Below, piece after piece: positions 6,150-14,578 of a stretch of 26,492 bases of DNA; positions within the stretch are counted from its first letter, which is position 1; each line of letters starts with the position of its first letter. A program made the position numbers and the translations under genes. A model generated the notes under the pieces. The model saw only the letters and a program-made list of their open reading frames with translations, was not told the origin of the DNA and searched no databases. The DNA comes from CAYUWG01 sp964448285. GTDB lineage: Bacteria; Bacteroidota; Ignavibacteria; SZUA-365. Location: NCBI GenBank assembly GCA_964448285.1, contig CAYUWG010000054.1, positions 1 to 26,492 of the forward strand. The letters are read 5' to 3'.

Positions 6150-8053
6150 CCTGCTTCAACGCAAAATACTTGCAACCACTGGTCGAGATAATACAACCTC
6201 ATGAGCAGGACATGTCGTTCATCCATTTTCGAAATCGATGATTCTCCAAGCAGTTCATCGGTGAATGAACGTAGAGCAGCGAGATCAACCCACTCTTCAA
6301 TTCGCTCAGATGGGTTCCGGCTCCATTCGCTAAAATGTTTATTAAGAGATGAGCGAATCCATTCCGATTGTGGTGTTTCAAAACCCACTTTCGTCTTACG
6401 CCATTGGATTTCTTTGGGAATGATTCCCTGCATCGCTTTTCGAAAAGCGTACTTGTTCCATCCGGCATGCAGATTCACTTCCTCTGATAACGAGAGAGCG
6501 AACTCAGCAAGTGGAACATCAAGGAACGGATAACGCCCTTCTACTCCGAATGCCATAGAATTTCTGTCCTCCCATTTCAGCAGTCGCGGGAGATGGATAT
6601 GCGTTAATTCATGTAACCGATACTCCCGACCGCTGACCTCTTTGAACCTGTCAGCCCAGTTTTCCTGCAATGAATAGCCATGATGGCGATACGGTCCCGC
6701 AAGGATTTCGCGATTAGATCTCATCTTTCTGCTACGATATACACGAAAATGGGGACCGACTTGCTTCAGAAGTTGATAATTCCCGGTCGGCATAACTGCG
6801 CCAATAATATGTCGCAGGGCTATCCAGGGCGTGGAAAATCTTCTGGACAAAAACTGATAATACGCCGGCCAATACCCTGAAAACAGCTCATCACCACCTT
6901 GTCCATTGAGTAACACTTTAACATTGTGTTCGCGTGCTGCTTCCATCACTGACCATGCGGCGAACATACTCAATGAGCCGGGTGGCTCATCGTGATGATG
7001 AATGAACGAAGTAACGGATTGAAGGAAGGATTGAGGCGTTGGTTGTGCGAAATGATTCGATCCATTCAGTACATCGATGAGGTATCGGACAAACTCTACT
7101 TCGTCGAAACGAGGATCGTCGTACTTTGCCGTGAAGGTATTGATAGAATCTCTGCCATTAAGTGACTGCATTGACCGATAAATGGACGATGAGTCTAATC
7201 CACCGGAAAGGCAAACACCTACCGGAACATCGGATCGAAGACGTATTCGAACTGCGCCCATAAACAGCTCACGGATCCTAGGAATTACGTCAGACCGCTT
7301 TCCCTGATATACTGTTTCTGGAGGCTGCCAGAAGGTTCGTGCCTGAATTCTATTCGGTTCGGATAGAGGGACTTCAGCAAACGAAGCTGGAGGAAATGCC
7401 GTTACATCACGAAAGAGGGTTGTCGGAGGGAAGTCGTATCCGGTGTCGATGTATTCCGCGATTGCATGACTGTTCGCAACCGCTCTAACCCACGGCGTCT
7501 CAAAGAACTGTTTGATCTCCGACGCAAACAATAATAGATTCGGCGACGATACCGTGTACAAAGGTTTTATACCAAAATGGTCTCTTGACAGAATAAGTAC
7601 TCTCTTGACTAAATCGATGATACCGATTGCCCACATACCATTGAAACGGCGAAAGCAATCGACTCCCCATTCACGATAAGCGGCTAGAATGACCTCCGTA
7701 TCCGTTCCCGTTTTGAATTGATGACCGGTTCTTGTAAGCTCTGCTCGCAGTTCGATATAGTTATAGATCTCGCCATTGTGAACGATCCAATGCTCACCAT
7801 CCGGTGAACTCATCGGCTGTCTTCCCGCATCTGATAGATCCAATATCGATAGCCGTCTGTGCCCTAATGCTGCTACACCAATTGTATCTCTTGTCGCTTC
7901 AGATTCATTGTAGTATTGTCCATATGATTCACCACCATCCCAAAGCCAATATCCTACACCATCAGGACCTCGATGAGTGACAATATCCGTCATCGCAACA
8001 ACCTCACGAAGCGATATGCCATCTTTTCTAATTATGCCACTAATACCGCACAT
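6146..8053 (-). CDS. asnB: Asparagine synthase (glutamine-hydrolysing)-type amidotransferase
   Basis: 635 residues, typical for the class-II amidotransferase AsnB family. Met-Cys at the start gives the N-terminal nucleophile Cys2 (MCGISGI). The glutaminase domain shows HRGPDG at 27-32, HRRLSILDLS at 65-74, NGEIYNY at 93-99 and GTDTEV at 116-121. The synthetase domain has the ATP-pyrophosphatase loop SGGLDSSS at 283-290, and later GQGGDELFSGY and EGRYPFLD. In glycan clusters such enzymes often amidate a sugar carboxyl or an attached amino acid rather than make free asparagine, so the gene symbol denotes family only. It overlaps the GT2 start by 4 bp and the upstream GT4 stop by 14 bp, so it is translationally coupled in the operon. 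All catalytic motifs look intact. Confidence 0.94.
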   Translation of the reverse strand: MCGISGIIRKDGISLREVVAMTDIVTHRGPDGVGYWLWDGGESYGQYYNESEATRDTIGVAALGHRRLSILDLSDAGRQPMSSPDGEHWIVHNGEIYNYIELRAELTRTGHQFKTGTDTEVILAAYREWGVDCFRRFNGMWAIGIIDLVKRVLILSRDHFGIKPLYTVSSPNLLLFASEIKQFFETPWVRAVANSHAIAEYIDTGYDFPPTTLFRDVTAFPPASFAEVPLSEPNRIQARTFWQPPETVYQGKRSDVIPRIRELFMGAVRIRLRSDVPVGVCLSGGLDSSSIYRSMQSLNGRDSINTFTAKYDDPRFDEVEFVRYLIDVLNGSNHFAQPTPQSFLQSVTSFIHHHDEPPGSLSMFAAWSVMEAAREHNVKVLLNGQGGDELFSGYWPAYYQFLSRRFSTPWIALRHIIGAVMPTGNYQLLKQVGPHFRVYRSRKMRSNREILAGPYRHHGYSLQENWADRFKEVSGREYRLHELTHIHLPRLLKWEDRNSMAFGVEGRYPFLDVPLAEFALSLSEEVNLHAGWNKYAFRKAMQGIIPKEIQWRKTKVGFETPQSEWIRSSLNKHFSEWSRNPSERIEEWVDLAALRSFTDELLGESSISKMDERHVLLMRLYYLDQWLQVFCVEAG

Positions 8054-9038
8054 TTCTTACTCTTTCATACACCTGATAAACACGGCTTGCAACAGCTTCA
8101 ACTGAATCCTTCTCAATGATTGACCGCAATTTCGTACTTCGTGGCCGATTCAAAACGCGAAGAACAGCATCCGCTAATGTTCTTGGATCCTGGCGAAGTA
8201 CGAGCTCTCCTGCTTCGTGTTGAGCGAGCAAATCCTTTACATCCCCTGCTGCTACGGAGACAACCGGCAGATTACATGCAAACGCTTCCCGAACGATGTT
8301 AGGCGATCCTTCAGCGTCCGATGTAAGCAAGAGGCAATCCGATGCATTGAGGTACGCTGGAACTTGTTCATGTGGAACTCCCCTCAAAACGAACAAGCTC
8401 GCATCATGATGAATCTGCTTTACTAGCCGTATAGTTTCCTCCGCGATGTCTAAACGCTTTACTGGATCACGATTATTATCGCAAAACAGTATGGTCTTTT
8501 CACTTTCCCAGCCTAATTCGACACGCGCAAGATTACGATCGCTTGGTTTGAATAAGTGCATATCAACACCCATAGGGATAACCTCGCATCTCGATCTTAC
8601 AACAGCCGGAAGACGTGCTTTCATTTCTTCAGACATCACGATTACATGATCGATGAAGCGACTTAACATTCTCGTTATGACTGCTGCAATATTAAAGACT
8701 GTATTCAGAGAAAGGTTGCTGAGCCTCTTAATCGGATAGCCAAGAATATCTGAGCCATGATAAGTAGCAACTACCGGACAATGTGGTCTTGCAAGCAAAA
8801 CAAACAGTGTTGCTGTCATTCCATAATGTAAATGAACGAGATCTGCATCCCTCTGTTGAAGTCGCCGCCTCAATTCCCGGAATCTCCCTATGACACCCGT
8901 TCCGGAATTCGGCCGAAGATGAAGAATCTCCATCGTTACGCCAATTTTCTCCAACGACCGCTGTTGCTTCAATATGACGGCACCATTTAAGGGATTGGTT
9001 GTCGTCGGGTACATACCTGTAACTAACAAGACCTTCAA
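8040..9038 (-). CDS. Family 4 glycosyltransferase (GT-B fold)
   Basis: 332 residues from a TTG at 9038 that overlaps the upstream stop (TTGA). The N-terminal Rossmann domain has VLLVTGMYPTTTNPLNGAVI with the acceptor-side Gly-Ala, DLVHLHYGMTA and ATYHGSDILG near 91-100. The C-terminal donor domain has KTILFCDNNRDPVKRLD and the retaining-GT E-x7-E motif EGSPNIVRE at 243-251, followed by NLPVVSVAAGDV. It is slightly shorter than the usual 350-400 residues. It presumably adds one sugar to the repeat unit at the inner membrane. Its 14-bp overlap with asnB and 4-bp overlap with the Wzy-like gene place it in a tight operon block at 5094-10492. Confidence 0.92.
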   Translation of the reverse strand: MKVLLVTGMYPTTTNPLNGAVILKQQRSLEKIGVTMEILHLRPNSGTGVIGRFRELRRRLQQRDADLVHLHYGMTATLFVLLARPHCPVVATYHGSDILGYPIKRLSNLSLNTVFNIAAVITRMLSRFIDHVIVMSEEMKARLPAVVRSRCEVIPMGVDMHLFKPSDRNLARVELGWESEKTILFCDNNRDPVKRLDIAEETIRLVKQIHHDASLFVLRGVPHEQVPAYLNASDCLLLTSDAEGSPNIVREAFACNLPVVSVAAGDVKDLLAQHEAGELVLRQDPRTLADAVLRVLNRPRSTKLRSIIEKDSVEAVASRVYQVYERVRNVRY

Positions 9039-10492
9039 ATGAAGCGCTTGACCGGCTTAGGAGTTGTCTGTCTTACTTCACCAGCCTTCTCTTTTTCCTC
9101 GTCCGAGAAATCGAAGTTTGCCATACCAAGGCCGAAGAGAAATGAGGGTGCGACTAATCTCATCGCTTGATGGAAGGTGTAGCTAATGCTCCAGGCAATA
9201 AGAGATACCGAGAAAGCTCTCTCTATAGGCTTCGAGCGTTTGAGCGTTTTGCTTACCGCCATCCACAGAAGGAGGAAGAGTGCAAGAATTCCAAGCAACC
9301 CATGCTCCCCAATAAGACGTGAGAACTCCGTATGCGAACTCCCCCTGTTATAACGATATTCTTTTGAGCCGCCTATCCCCGCGCCGAAAATCGGATTATC
9401 CTCGAAAGCTTGTATCTCAGCTTCGATGTGTTTGTCACGGCCAGTCAGATAATTTTTTTGCCTGTTTCTATCCGTGGGTGCGTACCTCTCAATAATGGCG
9501 CCACCGGTAATATCATCAAGAAACGGCAACATAAAATTCAAAAATACTAAAACGAGGAACCCTCCTTTTAGCAATACACGAAAACGATTCCCCTTTGCCG
9601 ATGCCAAAAAGAACATACAGAGAAAAATGGCCACGGCAGCGCTGAATACTCCACCTCGTGAGAATGTCAATGCTGCTTGAATGATCAGTCCAACCATTAA
9701 CCCATTCATAATGATATGCAGCAAAGACCATTTGCGAAGTAGAAGTGTGATAAGAAATGCGGCAAAAGCACCCATGCCAAAGGCTGAAGACACTTGATTA
9801 CCCTTCAGGCCGCCTGATGCAAGCTCCATTGTCGAAAACGTAAGCACTTCCACGTCCGATGTTGCAATGCCGACAACAACATTCATCCCGGCAGTAACGA
9901 CAGGAGTCAACAGTGATATAAGAAGGATTCTTACATGCGACTTTTTTAATGTTATCGAACTGAAATACATCGCCGATACTGCAAGTGCGAATGGTCCGCT
10001 CAATGTGTAACTAATGTACTCCCGGCTGATCGCGTCAACAGACGCAGGTACCAAAAGGAGAAAATATGTCATTGCAACTTTATTTGATTTCACAACATAG
10101 CCACGTTTCCACAGGTTCATGAATGCCAGCAGAGCAATGCTGTACTTGCCAAATTCCCATACCGGCGCTGCCATCATCATGCGCCAGAGGATCTCACTTC
10201 CCGTAATATACGCTGCAATATATGCGACATACTCCGGCGGCTTCCCCTCTCGAACCCACTTCAATCCTAAGAGAAATGCACCGATCGAGTGGACGAACGT
10301 CAACAGAGGGACATAATGAAACACCACGCCAAGCAGGAGATGAATCGCAATGAAGCGAAGTGTGAATTTCGTGAATTCCTTCTCCGCAACGCGTTCCTTC
10401 TGTAGATTGAACGTTCCCAACTGCTTCGCAATGGGAACCCCGTTCACTTTGCGAGCATCTATCGAGTCACTAACTATATGGGGTTGGGGCAT
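9035..10492 (-). CDS. O-antigen ligase/polymerase (Wzy/WaaL-like) membrane protein
   Basis: 485 residues from an ATG at 10492. After a cytoplasmic N-terminus of about 45 residues it is strongly hydrophobic, with roughly ten membrane segments (FIAIHLLLGVVFHYVPLLTF, YVAYIAAYITG, AAFLITLLL, FLVLVFLNFMLPFL and others). A long polar loop in the last third holds FGAGIGGSKEYRYNRGSSHTEF followed by EHGLLGILALFLLLW. That is the G-x-G ... H-(N/T) ... E-x-G-(L/I)-(L/I)-G signature of the O-antigen ligase/polymerase superfamily, with the periplasmic loop that handles the undecaprenyl-linked donor. Polymerase and ligase cannot be separated by sequence alone. The C-terminal tail is charged (DEEKEKAGEV). 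It is the first gene of the coupled block ending at 5094. Confidence 0.9.
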   Translation of the reverse strand: MPQPHIVSDSIDARKVNGVPIAKQLGTFNLQKERVAEKEFTKFTLRFIAIHLLLGVVFHYVPLLTFVHSIGAFLLGLKWVREGKPPEYVAYIAAYITGSEILWRMMMAAPVWEFGKYSIALLAFMNLWKRGYVVKSNKVAMTYFLLLVPASVDAISREYISYTLSGPFALAVSAMYFSSITLKKSHVRILLISLLTPVVTAGMNVVVGIATSDVEVLTFSTMELASGGLKGNQVSSAFGMGAFAAFLITLLLRKWSLLHIIMNGLMVGLIIQAALTFSRGGVFSAAVAIFLCMFFLASAKGNRFRVLLKGGFLVLVFLNFMLPFLDDITGGAIIERYAPTDRNRQKNYLTGRDKHIEAEIQAFEDNPIFGAGIGGSKEYRYNRGSSHTEFSRLIGEHGLLGILALFLLLWMAVSKTLKRSKPIERAFSVSLIAWSISYTFHQAMRLVAPSFLFGLGMANFDFSDEEKEKAGEVRQTTPKPVKRFI

Positions 10493-10504
10493 GGGCTAAG
10501 TTAA

Positions 10505-10541
10505 TAAGTAAAGAGGTGAAGAGGTGAAGGAGTAAAGAGGT
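10505..10541. repeat. Degenerate octamer purine repeat
   Basis: Four or so units of (T)AAAGAGG / TGAAGAGG / TGAAGGAG / TAAAGAGG lie just upstream of the Wzy-like gene start. Period 7-8 and degeneracy resemble the other short-period arrays here, although the motif differs. Apart from the other two repeats listed, the 269-bp gap from 10493 to 10761 holds no gene I can support. Confidence 0.6.
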
Positions 10542-10644
10542 TGCTTTTTTGTGAACATCCAATAGAACGAGAATTCTTGCTTACCCAGTGTCGTGACCTT
10601 AGAATATATGGCAACCAGGAGCGATTGCCATTCTGGTTGTTTTC

Positions 10645-10686
10645 AACTCCCCCCTGCCCCCCCTCTTGGTACGAGGGGGAATAGAA
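10645..10686. repeat. Lone palindromic element related to the 118-bp repeat, opposite orientation
   Basis: The segment CCCCCCTGCC ... CCCCTCTTGG TACGAGGGGG, read on the minus strand, gives a CCCCCTC...GAGGGGG hairpin followed by GCAGGGGGG and a GTTGAAAAC-like end. This is the layout of the units at 13006-13635 and 14180-14571 but inverted relative to them and more diverged. Confidence 0.65.
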
Positions 10687-10758
10687 CGTTGACTCCGACC
10701 GCTGACTTCCGACCTCTGATCTCCGACCTCTGATCTCCGACTTCTGATCAGAAGCCTC
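10687..10758. repeat. Degenerate heptamer repeat (CTCCGAC/CTCTGAT type) abutting the GNAT stop codon
   Basis: Units alternate CTCCGAC, CTCTGAT and CTTCTGA with a 7-8-bp period and end 3 bp from the TAG at 10762-10764. It is the same family as the in-frame insert inside the glycosyltransferase gene at 15833-16030. Confidence 0.85.
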
Positions 10759-10761
10759 CGA

Positions 10762-11814
10762 CTACGCCGGCTCATCATTGTCACTGTCGCCGAGTACCCA
10801 GTGTAAAGGTTGGCTCCTGAAAGCTTCCATTGTCTCAGAAGATTCTGAATGCCAGCAGAAACGGCTTAAAGAAGAAAGTGAGAAGCCACACCGCTTCGCA
10901 GCTTTTTGTAGATGCGGCAACGTTGCCATTATCGTAATCTGGCTTGAGCCTCTTTTAACAGAATCCTGGTAAATGCGAATCAATCCGTAATAGATTGCCG
11001 CTTCATTATAAATGTCTCCGAAAACGTCCAGCACCCGCGTTACAGTTATCTTACCGATGTCGAACAGTCGTGTAATGAACACGACAGAACCGTTTTCTTT
11101 GGATTCATATCGATACCAAGTCAGTTCACGTGCGTATGGAGCTTCGATATATCGCCAATTGAAAAATTCCTGATCACGCATCGTTGTTACCGAAGGGCTT
11201 TTGTGTGACGTATAAAACACTCTCGCGGCTTCGTCTGAATCAGGATTATCCCATATCGAAACGGATGATGTCATTTCACGGCAAAGCCTAGAGCGCATGA
11301 ATGAAACGTACGGTGTCATCGCAATTGCAGACATGCGCAGTATGAATCGCTTTGCACCTCTTGTCTGAACGATAGATTTGAGCTTGATAGGGTGTAAAGG
11401 AGCAAGAAGCGTAAGCCCATTTTCATGCACACCCCATTGGTGCTTACGATGGATCTTCGCGGCAAGTGCATTCGGAAAACCCAGTTTGAGATCGGTCATG
11501 GCTCTGATAGTATCGTCGAAGCGTGTCTGCAAGCCTTTTCCCCGGTACGCAGGGTCTATGACCAGATCGACCCACCAGATCGCGTCTCGCGCCGCGCCGT
11601 TCAACCGAATGCGGGCGGGAATGACAGCGCAATACCCCGCCACGATGCCGTTGTGAAGGAGAACGAAGCGGTGTCTGTTTCCTCGGTGCAACCAGGCGCC
11701 ATGCTCCAGAATAAACTCAGCTTTCGTTTCCGAATACATCCTTCGCAGAAAGTCATAGAGTATTTCAGCATCGCAATCCTTCGCGGTTACCAGCTCTACG
11801 TTCATAGAAACCAC
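10762..11814 (-). CDS. GNAT-family N-acetyltransferase
   Basis: 350 residues from a GTG at 11814, with GGAAG 8 bases upstream; an ATG three codons in (11805) is the alternative. The N-terminal half is a GNAT fold: ELVTAKDCDAEILYDFLRRM, a core strand RFVLLHNGIVAGYCAVIPAR, then WWVDLVIDPAYRGKGLQTRF at about 80-99. RGKG at 91-94 is the acetyl-CoA pyrophosphate-binding loop (motif A). The C-terminal half (FFNWRYIEAPYARELTWYR and onward) resembles a second degenerate GNAT-like domain, as in larger acyltransferases of polysaccharide loci. Likely role: N- or O-acylation of a sugar intermediate. It starts 43 bp after the upstream GT4 stop, so they are probably cotranscribed. Confidence 0.85.
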   Translation of the reverse strand: MVSMNVELVTAKDCDAEILYDFLRRMYSETKAEFILEHGAWLHRGNRHRFVLLHNGIVAGYCAVIPARIRLNGAARDAIWWVDLVIDPAYRGKGLQTRFDDTIRAMTDLKLGFPNALAAKIHRKHQWGVHENGLTLLAPLHPIKLKSIVQTRGAKRFILRMSAIAMTPYVSFMRSRLCREMTSSVSIWDNPDSDEAARVFYTSHKSPSVTTMRDQEFFNWRYIEAPYARELTWYRYESKENGSVVFITRLFDIGKITVTRVLDVFGDIYNEAAIYYGLIRIYQDSVKRGSSQITIMATLPHLQKAAKRCGFSLSSLSRFCWHSESSETMEAFRSQPLHWVLGDSDNDEPA

Positions 11815-11857
11815 GATATCACTTCCGCTCCTTTCGTGTTTGAAATCGGGAGTGAAC

Positions 11858-12964
11858 TCACACGGTCTTCAACGCCTTGAGATAAACTTCCTGTAACACT
11901 GGAATGACGATATCCGGCCGATGGTGGCTCCTGACTGTTTCCTTCGCGCAGGAGACGATTCTCTCTTTCAACTTGCGATCACGAAGAATCGCCAGCACAG
12001 ATGCCGCAAATTCGTCGGGATTCTCCGGCGACACGATGAATCCGTTTTCTCCGTGTCGGATAAGGTCCGGTATTGCGCCAACCGGTGCGGCAACGACCGC
12101 CGTCCCTTCTTGCATGGCCTCCAGGACGACGTTTGGCATTCCCTCGCTTTTCGACGTCAGGCATAAGACGTCTATGGAATGAAGGAACGACCCGACGTCG
12201 GCGACAAAACCGGCAAACGTCAGGTGATCAACGACCTGACGCTGCGTCGCCAATGCGTTCAGCCGTGCGAGGCTTCCCGTCTCGACCTCCTGACCTGCGA
12301 TGATTCCGTGCGCCTGCGGCTGTTCCCGAACCACACGCGACAGCACTTCGATGAACGCCTCATGATTCTTGACGGGCCGAAGGTTTCCGATCGATGCTAT
12401 TCGTGCGCATCCGTTCTCCCTCAGGACTGAGCCACTGTCCAGCGTCACGTCCTCGATGATATTGGGAATGAACGCGATACGCGAAACATCGATTCCTTCA
12501 TGGCTCAGTTCCTGCTGCATCACGGTTGCGTTGACAACCCACCAGGAAGTCGAACGAAGCGCGAGAAAAACCATCCATGATGGCATCGTTTCCCGGCTGT
12601 GCGCTAAAGTATTACGCAGAGACCCGAACCGGATCGGCTGTTGGCTTCGAGCGCCGAGCACTGTTGCGATGATCGCCAGATGGAAGGACCATGCGTGAAT
12701 GATATCGAAGTGTAAACGCCTGGTGAGACGATGGAGATAGAGAATCGATGAGATATTCCCTGAGCGACGATACAAACGGTGCACGACAGCTCCGCATCGC
12801 TCAAGCGCTGACTCATAATTCTCATTCGGGCTTTCATGGAACACCGCTACGTGCGACTCAAAGCGCGTCGGATCGAGATGCTTGACCGAGAGATACAATT
12901 GTCGCTCAGTGCCGCCAAAGCCTAAGTGGGAAATGAGATGAAGAATTTTAACGGGACTATTCAC
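11858..12964 (-). CDS. Family 4 glycosyltransferase (GT-B fold)
   Basis: 368 residues from a GTG at 12964 preceded by AAGGG six bases upstream, one of the clearer ribosome-binding sites here. The N-terminal domain has ILHLISHLGFGGTERQLYL at about 7-25, the classic GT4 acceptor-domain start with Gly-Gly-x-Glu. HFDIIHAWSFH lies near 85-95, SIGNLRPVKNHEAFIE near 191-206, and the E-x7-E motif EGMPNVVLE at 274-282 is followed by GTAVVAAPVGAIPDLI and ENGFIV. Length is normal for the family. Neighbours (GNAT downstream, repeats upstream) give no specificity. It is the first gene after the 118-bp array, so its promoter, if it has one, must be in or beyond the repeats. Confidence 0.93.
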   Translation of the reverse strand: MNSPVKILHLISHLGFGGTERQLYLSVKHLDPTRFESHVAVFHESPNENYESALERCGAVVHRLYRRSGNISSILYLHRLTRRLHFDIIHAWSFHLAIIATVLGARSQQPIRFGSLRNTLAHSRETMPSWMVFLALRSTSWWVVNATVMQQELSHEGIDVSRIAFIPNIIEDVTLDSGSVLRENGCARIASIGNLRPVKNHEAFIEVLSRVVREQPQAHGIIAGQEVETGSLARLNALATQRQVVDHLTFAGFVADVGSFLHSIDVLCLTSKSEGMPNVVLEAMQEGTAVVAAPVGAIPDLIRHGENGFIVSPENPDEFAASVLAILRDRKLKERIVSCAKETVRSHHRPDIVIPVLQEVYLKALKTV

Positions 12965-13005
12965 TCTGAACCCTTTTGACTCCTTCTAATTACTAACATA
13001 CCGAT

Positions 13006-13635
13006 CTCCCCCTTTGCGGGTTGAGGGGGAGCGCTCGGGCGTTCGAGAACACATTCCTTACTAACCTCTTCCCCTTCCGCATCTGAACTCATCCCCCTAC
13101 CCCTTCTCTTAAAAATAAGGGTTCCCCCTCTTCTCAAGAGGGGGGCAGGGGGGCGTTCAAGAACACACTCCTTATCAGCCTCCTCCCCCTTCCGTATCTG
13201 AACTCATCCCCCAATCTTCTTTCTTGAAAAGAGACGGGTTCCCCCTCTTCTCAAGAGGGGGGCAGGGGGGCGTTCGAGAACTCACTCCTTATCAGCCTCC
13301 TTCCCCTTCCGTAACTGAACTCATCCCCCAATCTCTTTTATTGAAAAGAGACGGGTTCCCCCCTCTTCGCAAGAGGGGGGCAGGGGGGCGTTCGAGAACA
13401 CACTCCTTACTAACCTCTTCCCCTTCCGCACCTGAACTCATCCCCCAATCTTCTTTCTTGAAAAGAGACGGGTTCCCCCCTCTTCTCAAGAGGGGGGGCA
13501 GGGGGGCGTTCGAGAACACATTCCTTATCAGCCTCCTTCCCATTCCGTAACTGAACTCATCCCCCTACCCCTTCTCTTAGAAAGAGAAGGGGAGTTATTT
13601 TCTTACCTTCTTTTCTTAGGAGGGGACCAAGGTGA
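13006..13635. repeat. Palindromic tandem repeat, about 118-bp period (left block)
   Basis: Four near-complete units plus a diverged first one. Each unit has a hairpin CCCCCTCTT(C)TCAAGAGGGGG, GCAGGGGGGCGTTCGAGAAC, ACTCCTTA(TC/CT)AGCCTC, CTTCCGTA, CTGAACTCATCCCCC and a spacer CTTGAAAAGAGACGGG. Hairpins start near 13124, 13241, 13359 and 13476 (spacing 117-118). The block ends with a hairpin CCCCTTCTCTT / AAGAGAAGGGG at 13568-13592 and a related AGGAGGGGACCAAGG tail. Apparent proteins in this stretch, such as one at 13224-13550, are repeat translations. Confidence 0.93.
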
Positions 13636-13729
13636 GAAATGGATATGAGCTTATCAACTTCGTCTTCCTGAACTGAACTCATTATCGCCATTTTATCAGA
13701 AGGATATGAGGAGATATATATCTCAACGA

Positions 13730-14137
13730 TCACGGTCGAAGGCTCCCAGTATTCTTGAAGATCAATTCTATCAGAGTTTCCATGACTACATTGATATTAC
13801 TTTCTATCAATTCGTTCTTGAACCGCACAACTTCAATCCCTAAATCATTGATTGCCTTCGTTCTCAATTCATCATGATGTACTGTATAATCATGAACCTT
13901 TCCATCTATCTCAACGACAAGTTTATACTCATGGCAATAGAAATCCGCTACATAAAATGTCTCGCGGCCATCTATATCAACGAACAATGGATGTTGACGA
14001 TAGAACTTAAGAGCTTGAAAACGTCTGTCCCTTACACGCTCCCAAAATATTCGTTCAGCGGAAGTCGATCTCTTTCTTAAATCTCTGCAAACCACTTTAG
14101 CTACTTCCAGTAGAGCATGGCTTTTACTTAGGCTCAT
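13730..14137 (-). CDS. DUF559 (PD-(D/E)XK, Vsr-like fold) nuclease-like protein embedded in repeats
   Basis: 135 residues from an ATG at 14137; an in-frame TTG at 14152 would add five. Layout: a helical N-terminus with CRDLRKRSTSAERIFWERVRDRRF, then LKFYRQHPLFVDIDGRETFYVADFYC, KLVVEIDGKVHD and GIEVVRFKNELI. Candidate PD-(D/E)XK residues are Asp65 (VADF), Glu76 and Asp78 (VEIDG), with His82. It is a different subfamily from the DUF559 protein at 3434-3811, with an extra DIDGRETFY segment and only partial identity. It lies between two blocks of the 118-bp repeat that are in the same orientation. It reads with the operon but has no polysaccharide role that I can see. Confidence 0.87.
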   Translation of the reverse strand: MSLSKSHALLEVAKVVCRDLRKRSTSAERIFWERVRDRRFQALKFYRQHPLFVDIDGRETFYVADFYCHEYKLVVEIDGKVHDYTVHHDELRTKAINDLGIEVVRFKNELIESNINVVMETLIELIFKNTGSLRP

Positions 14138-14179
14138 AGCTTCGATTTCCAAAGTTCCAGAAAAGGGTCGGACCGATTC

Positions 14180-14571
14180 ACTCTCCCTCTTCTCAAGAGG
14201 GGGGCAGGGGGGCGTTCAAGAACACACTCCTTATCAGCCTCCTTCCCTTTCCGTAACCGAACTCATCCCCCAATCTTCTTTCTTGAAAAGAGACGGGTTC
14301 CCCCCTCTTCTCAAGAGGGGGNNNNNNNNNNNNNNNNNNNNNNNNNNNNNNNNNNNNNNNNNNNNNNNNNNNNNNNNNNNNNNNNNNNNNNNNNNNNNNN
14401 NNNNNNNNNNNNNNNNNNNNNCCCCCAATCTTCTTTCTTGAAAAGAGACGGGTTCCCCCCTCTTCTCAAGAGGGGGCAGGGGGTGTTCAAGAACACACTC
14501 CTTATCAGCCTCCTTCCCTTTCCGTAACCGAACTCATCCCCCTACCCCTTCTCTTGGAAAGAGAAGGGGTA
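14180..14571. repeat. 118-bp palindromic repeat (right block), containing an assembly gap
   Basis: Three further units in the same orientation as 13006-13635, with hairpins near 14183, 14309 and 14457. The block ends with a perfect 11-bp-stem hairpin CCCCTTCTCTT-GGA-AAGAGAAGGGG at 14545-14569, just downstream of the deacetylase stop at 14579. That hairpin could act as a 3'-end or attenuator structure, but no T-run follows it on the minus strand. Confidence 0.92.
14322..14421. other. Assembly gap (100 N)
   Basis: Exactly 100 N inside the right block of the 118-bp array. The local copy number is uncertain. Confidence 0.99.
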
Positions 14572-14578
14572 ATAGACT

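Noticed and set aside
10612..10642. Rho-independent terminator (CAACCAG/CTGGTTG stem then TTTT on the + strand)
   Set aside because: The loop is long (14 bases), the T-run is short, and no plus-strand gene ends here; on the minus strand no T-run follows.
11425..11880. Plus-strand ORF of 151 residues
   Set aside because: Antisense to the GNAT gene, which has clear motifs.
13006..13635. CRISPR array
   Set aside because: Units of about 118 bp with internal hairpins and near-identical spacers; no unique spacers and no cas genes.
14545..14569. Terminator after the deacetylase
   Set aside because: Strong stem but no T-run on the minus strand; the same hairpin recurs at the end of the other repeat block (13568-13592), so it is treated as part of the repeat.
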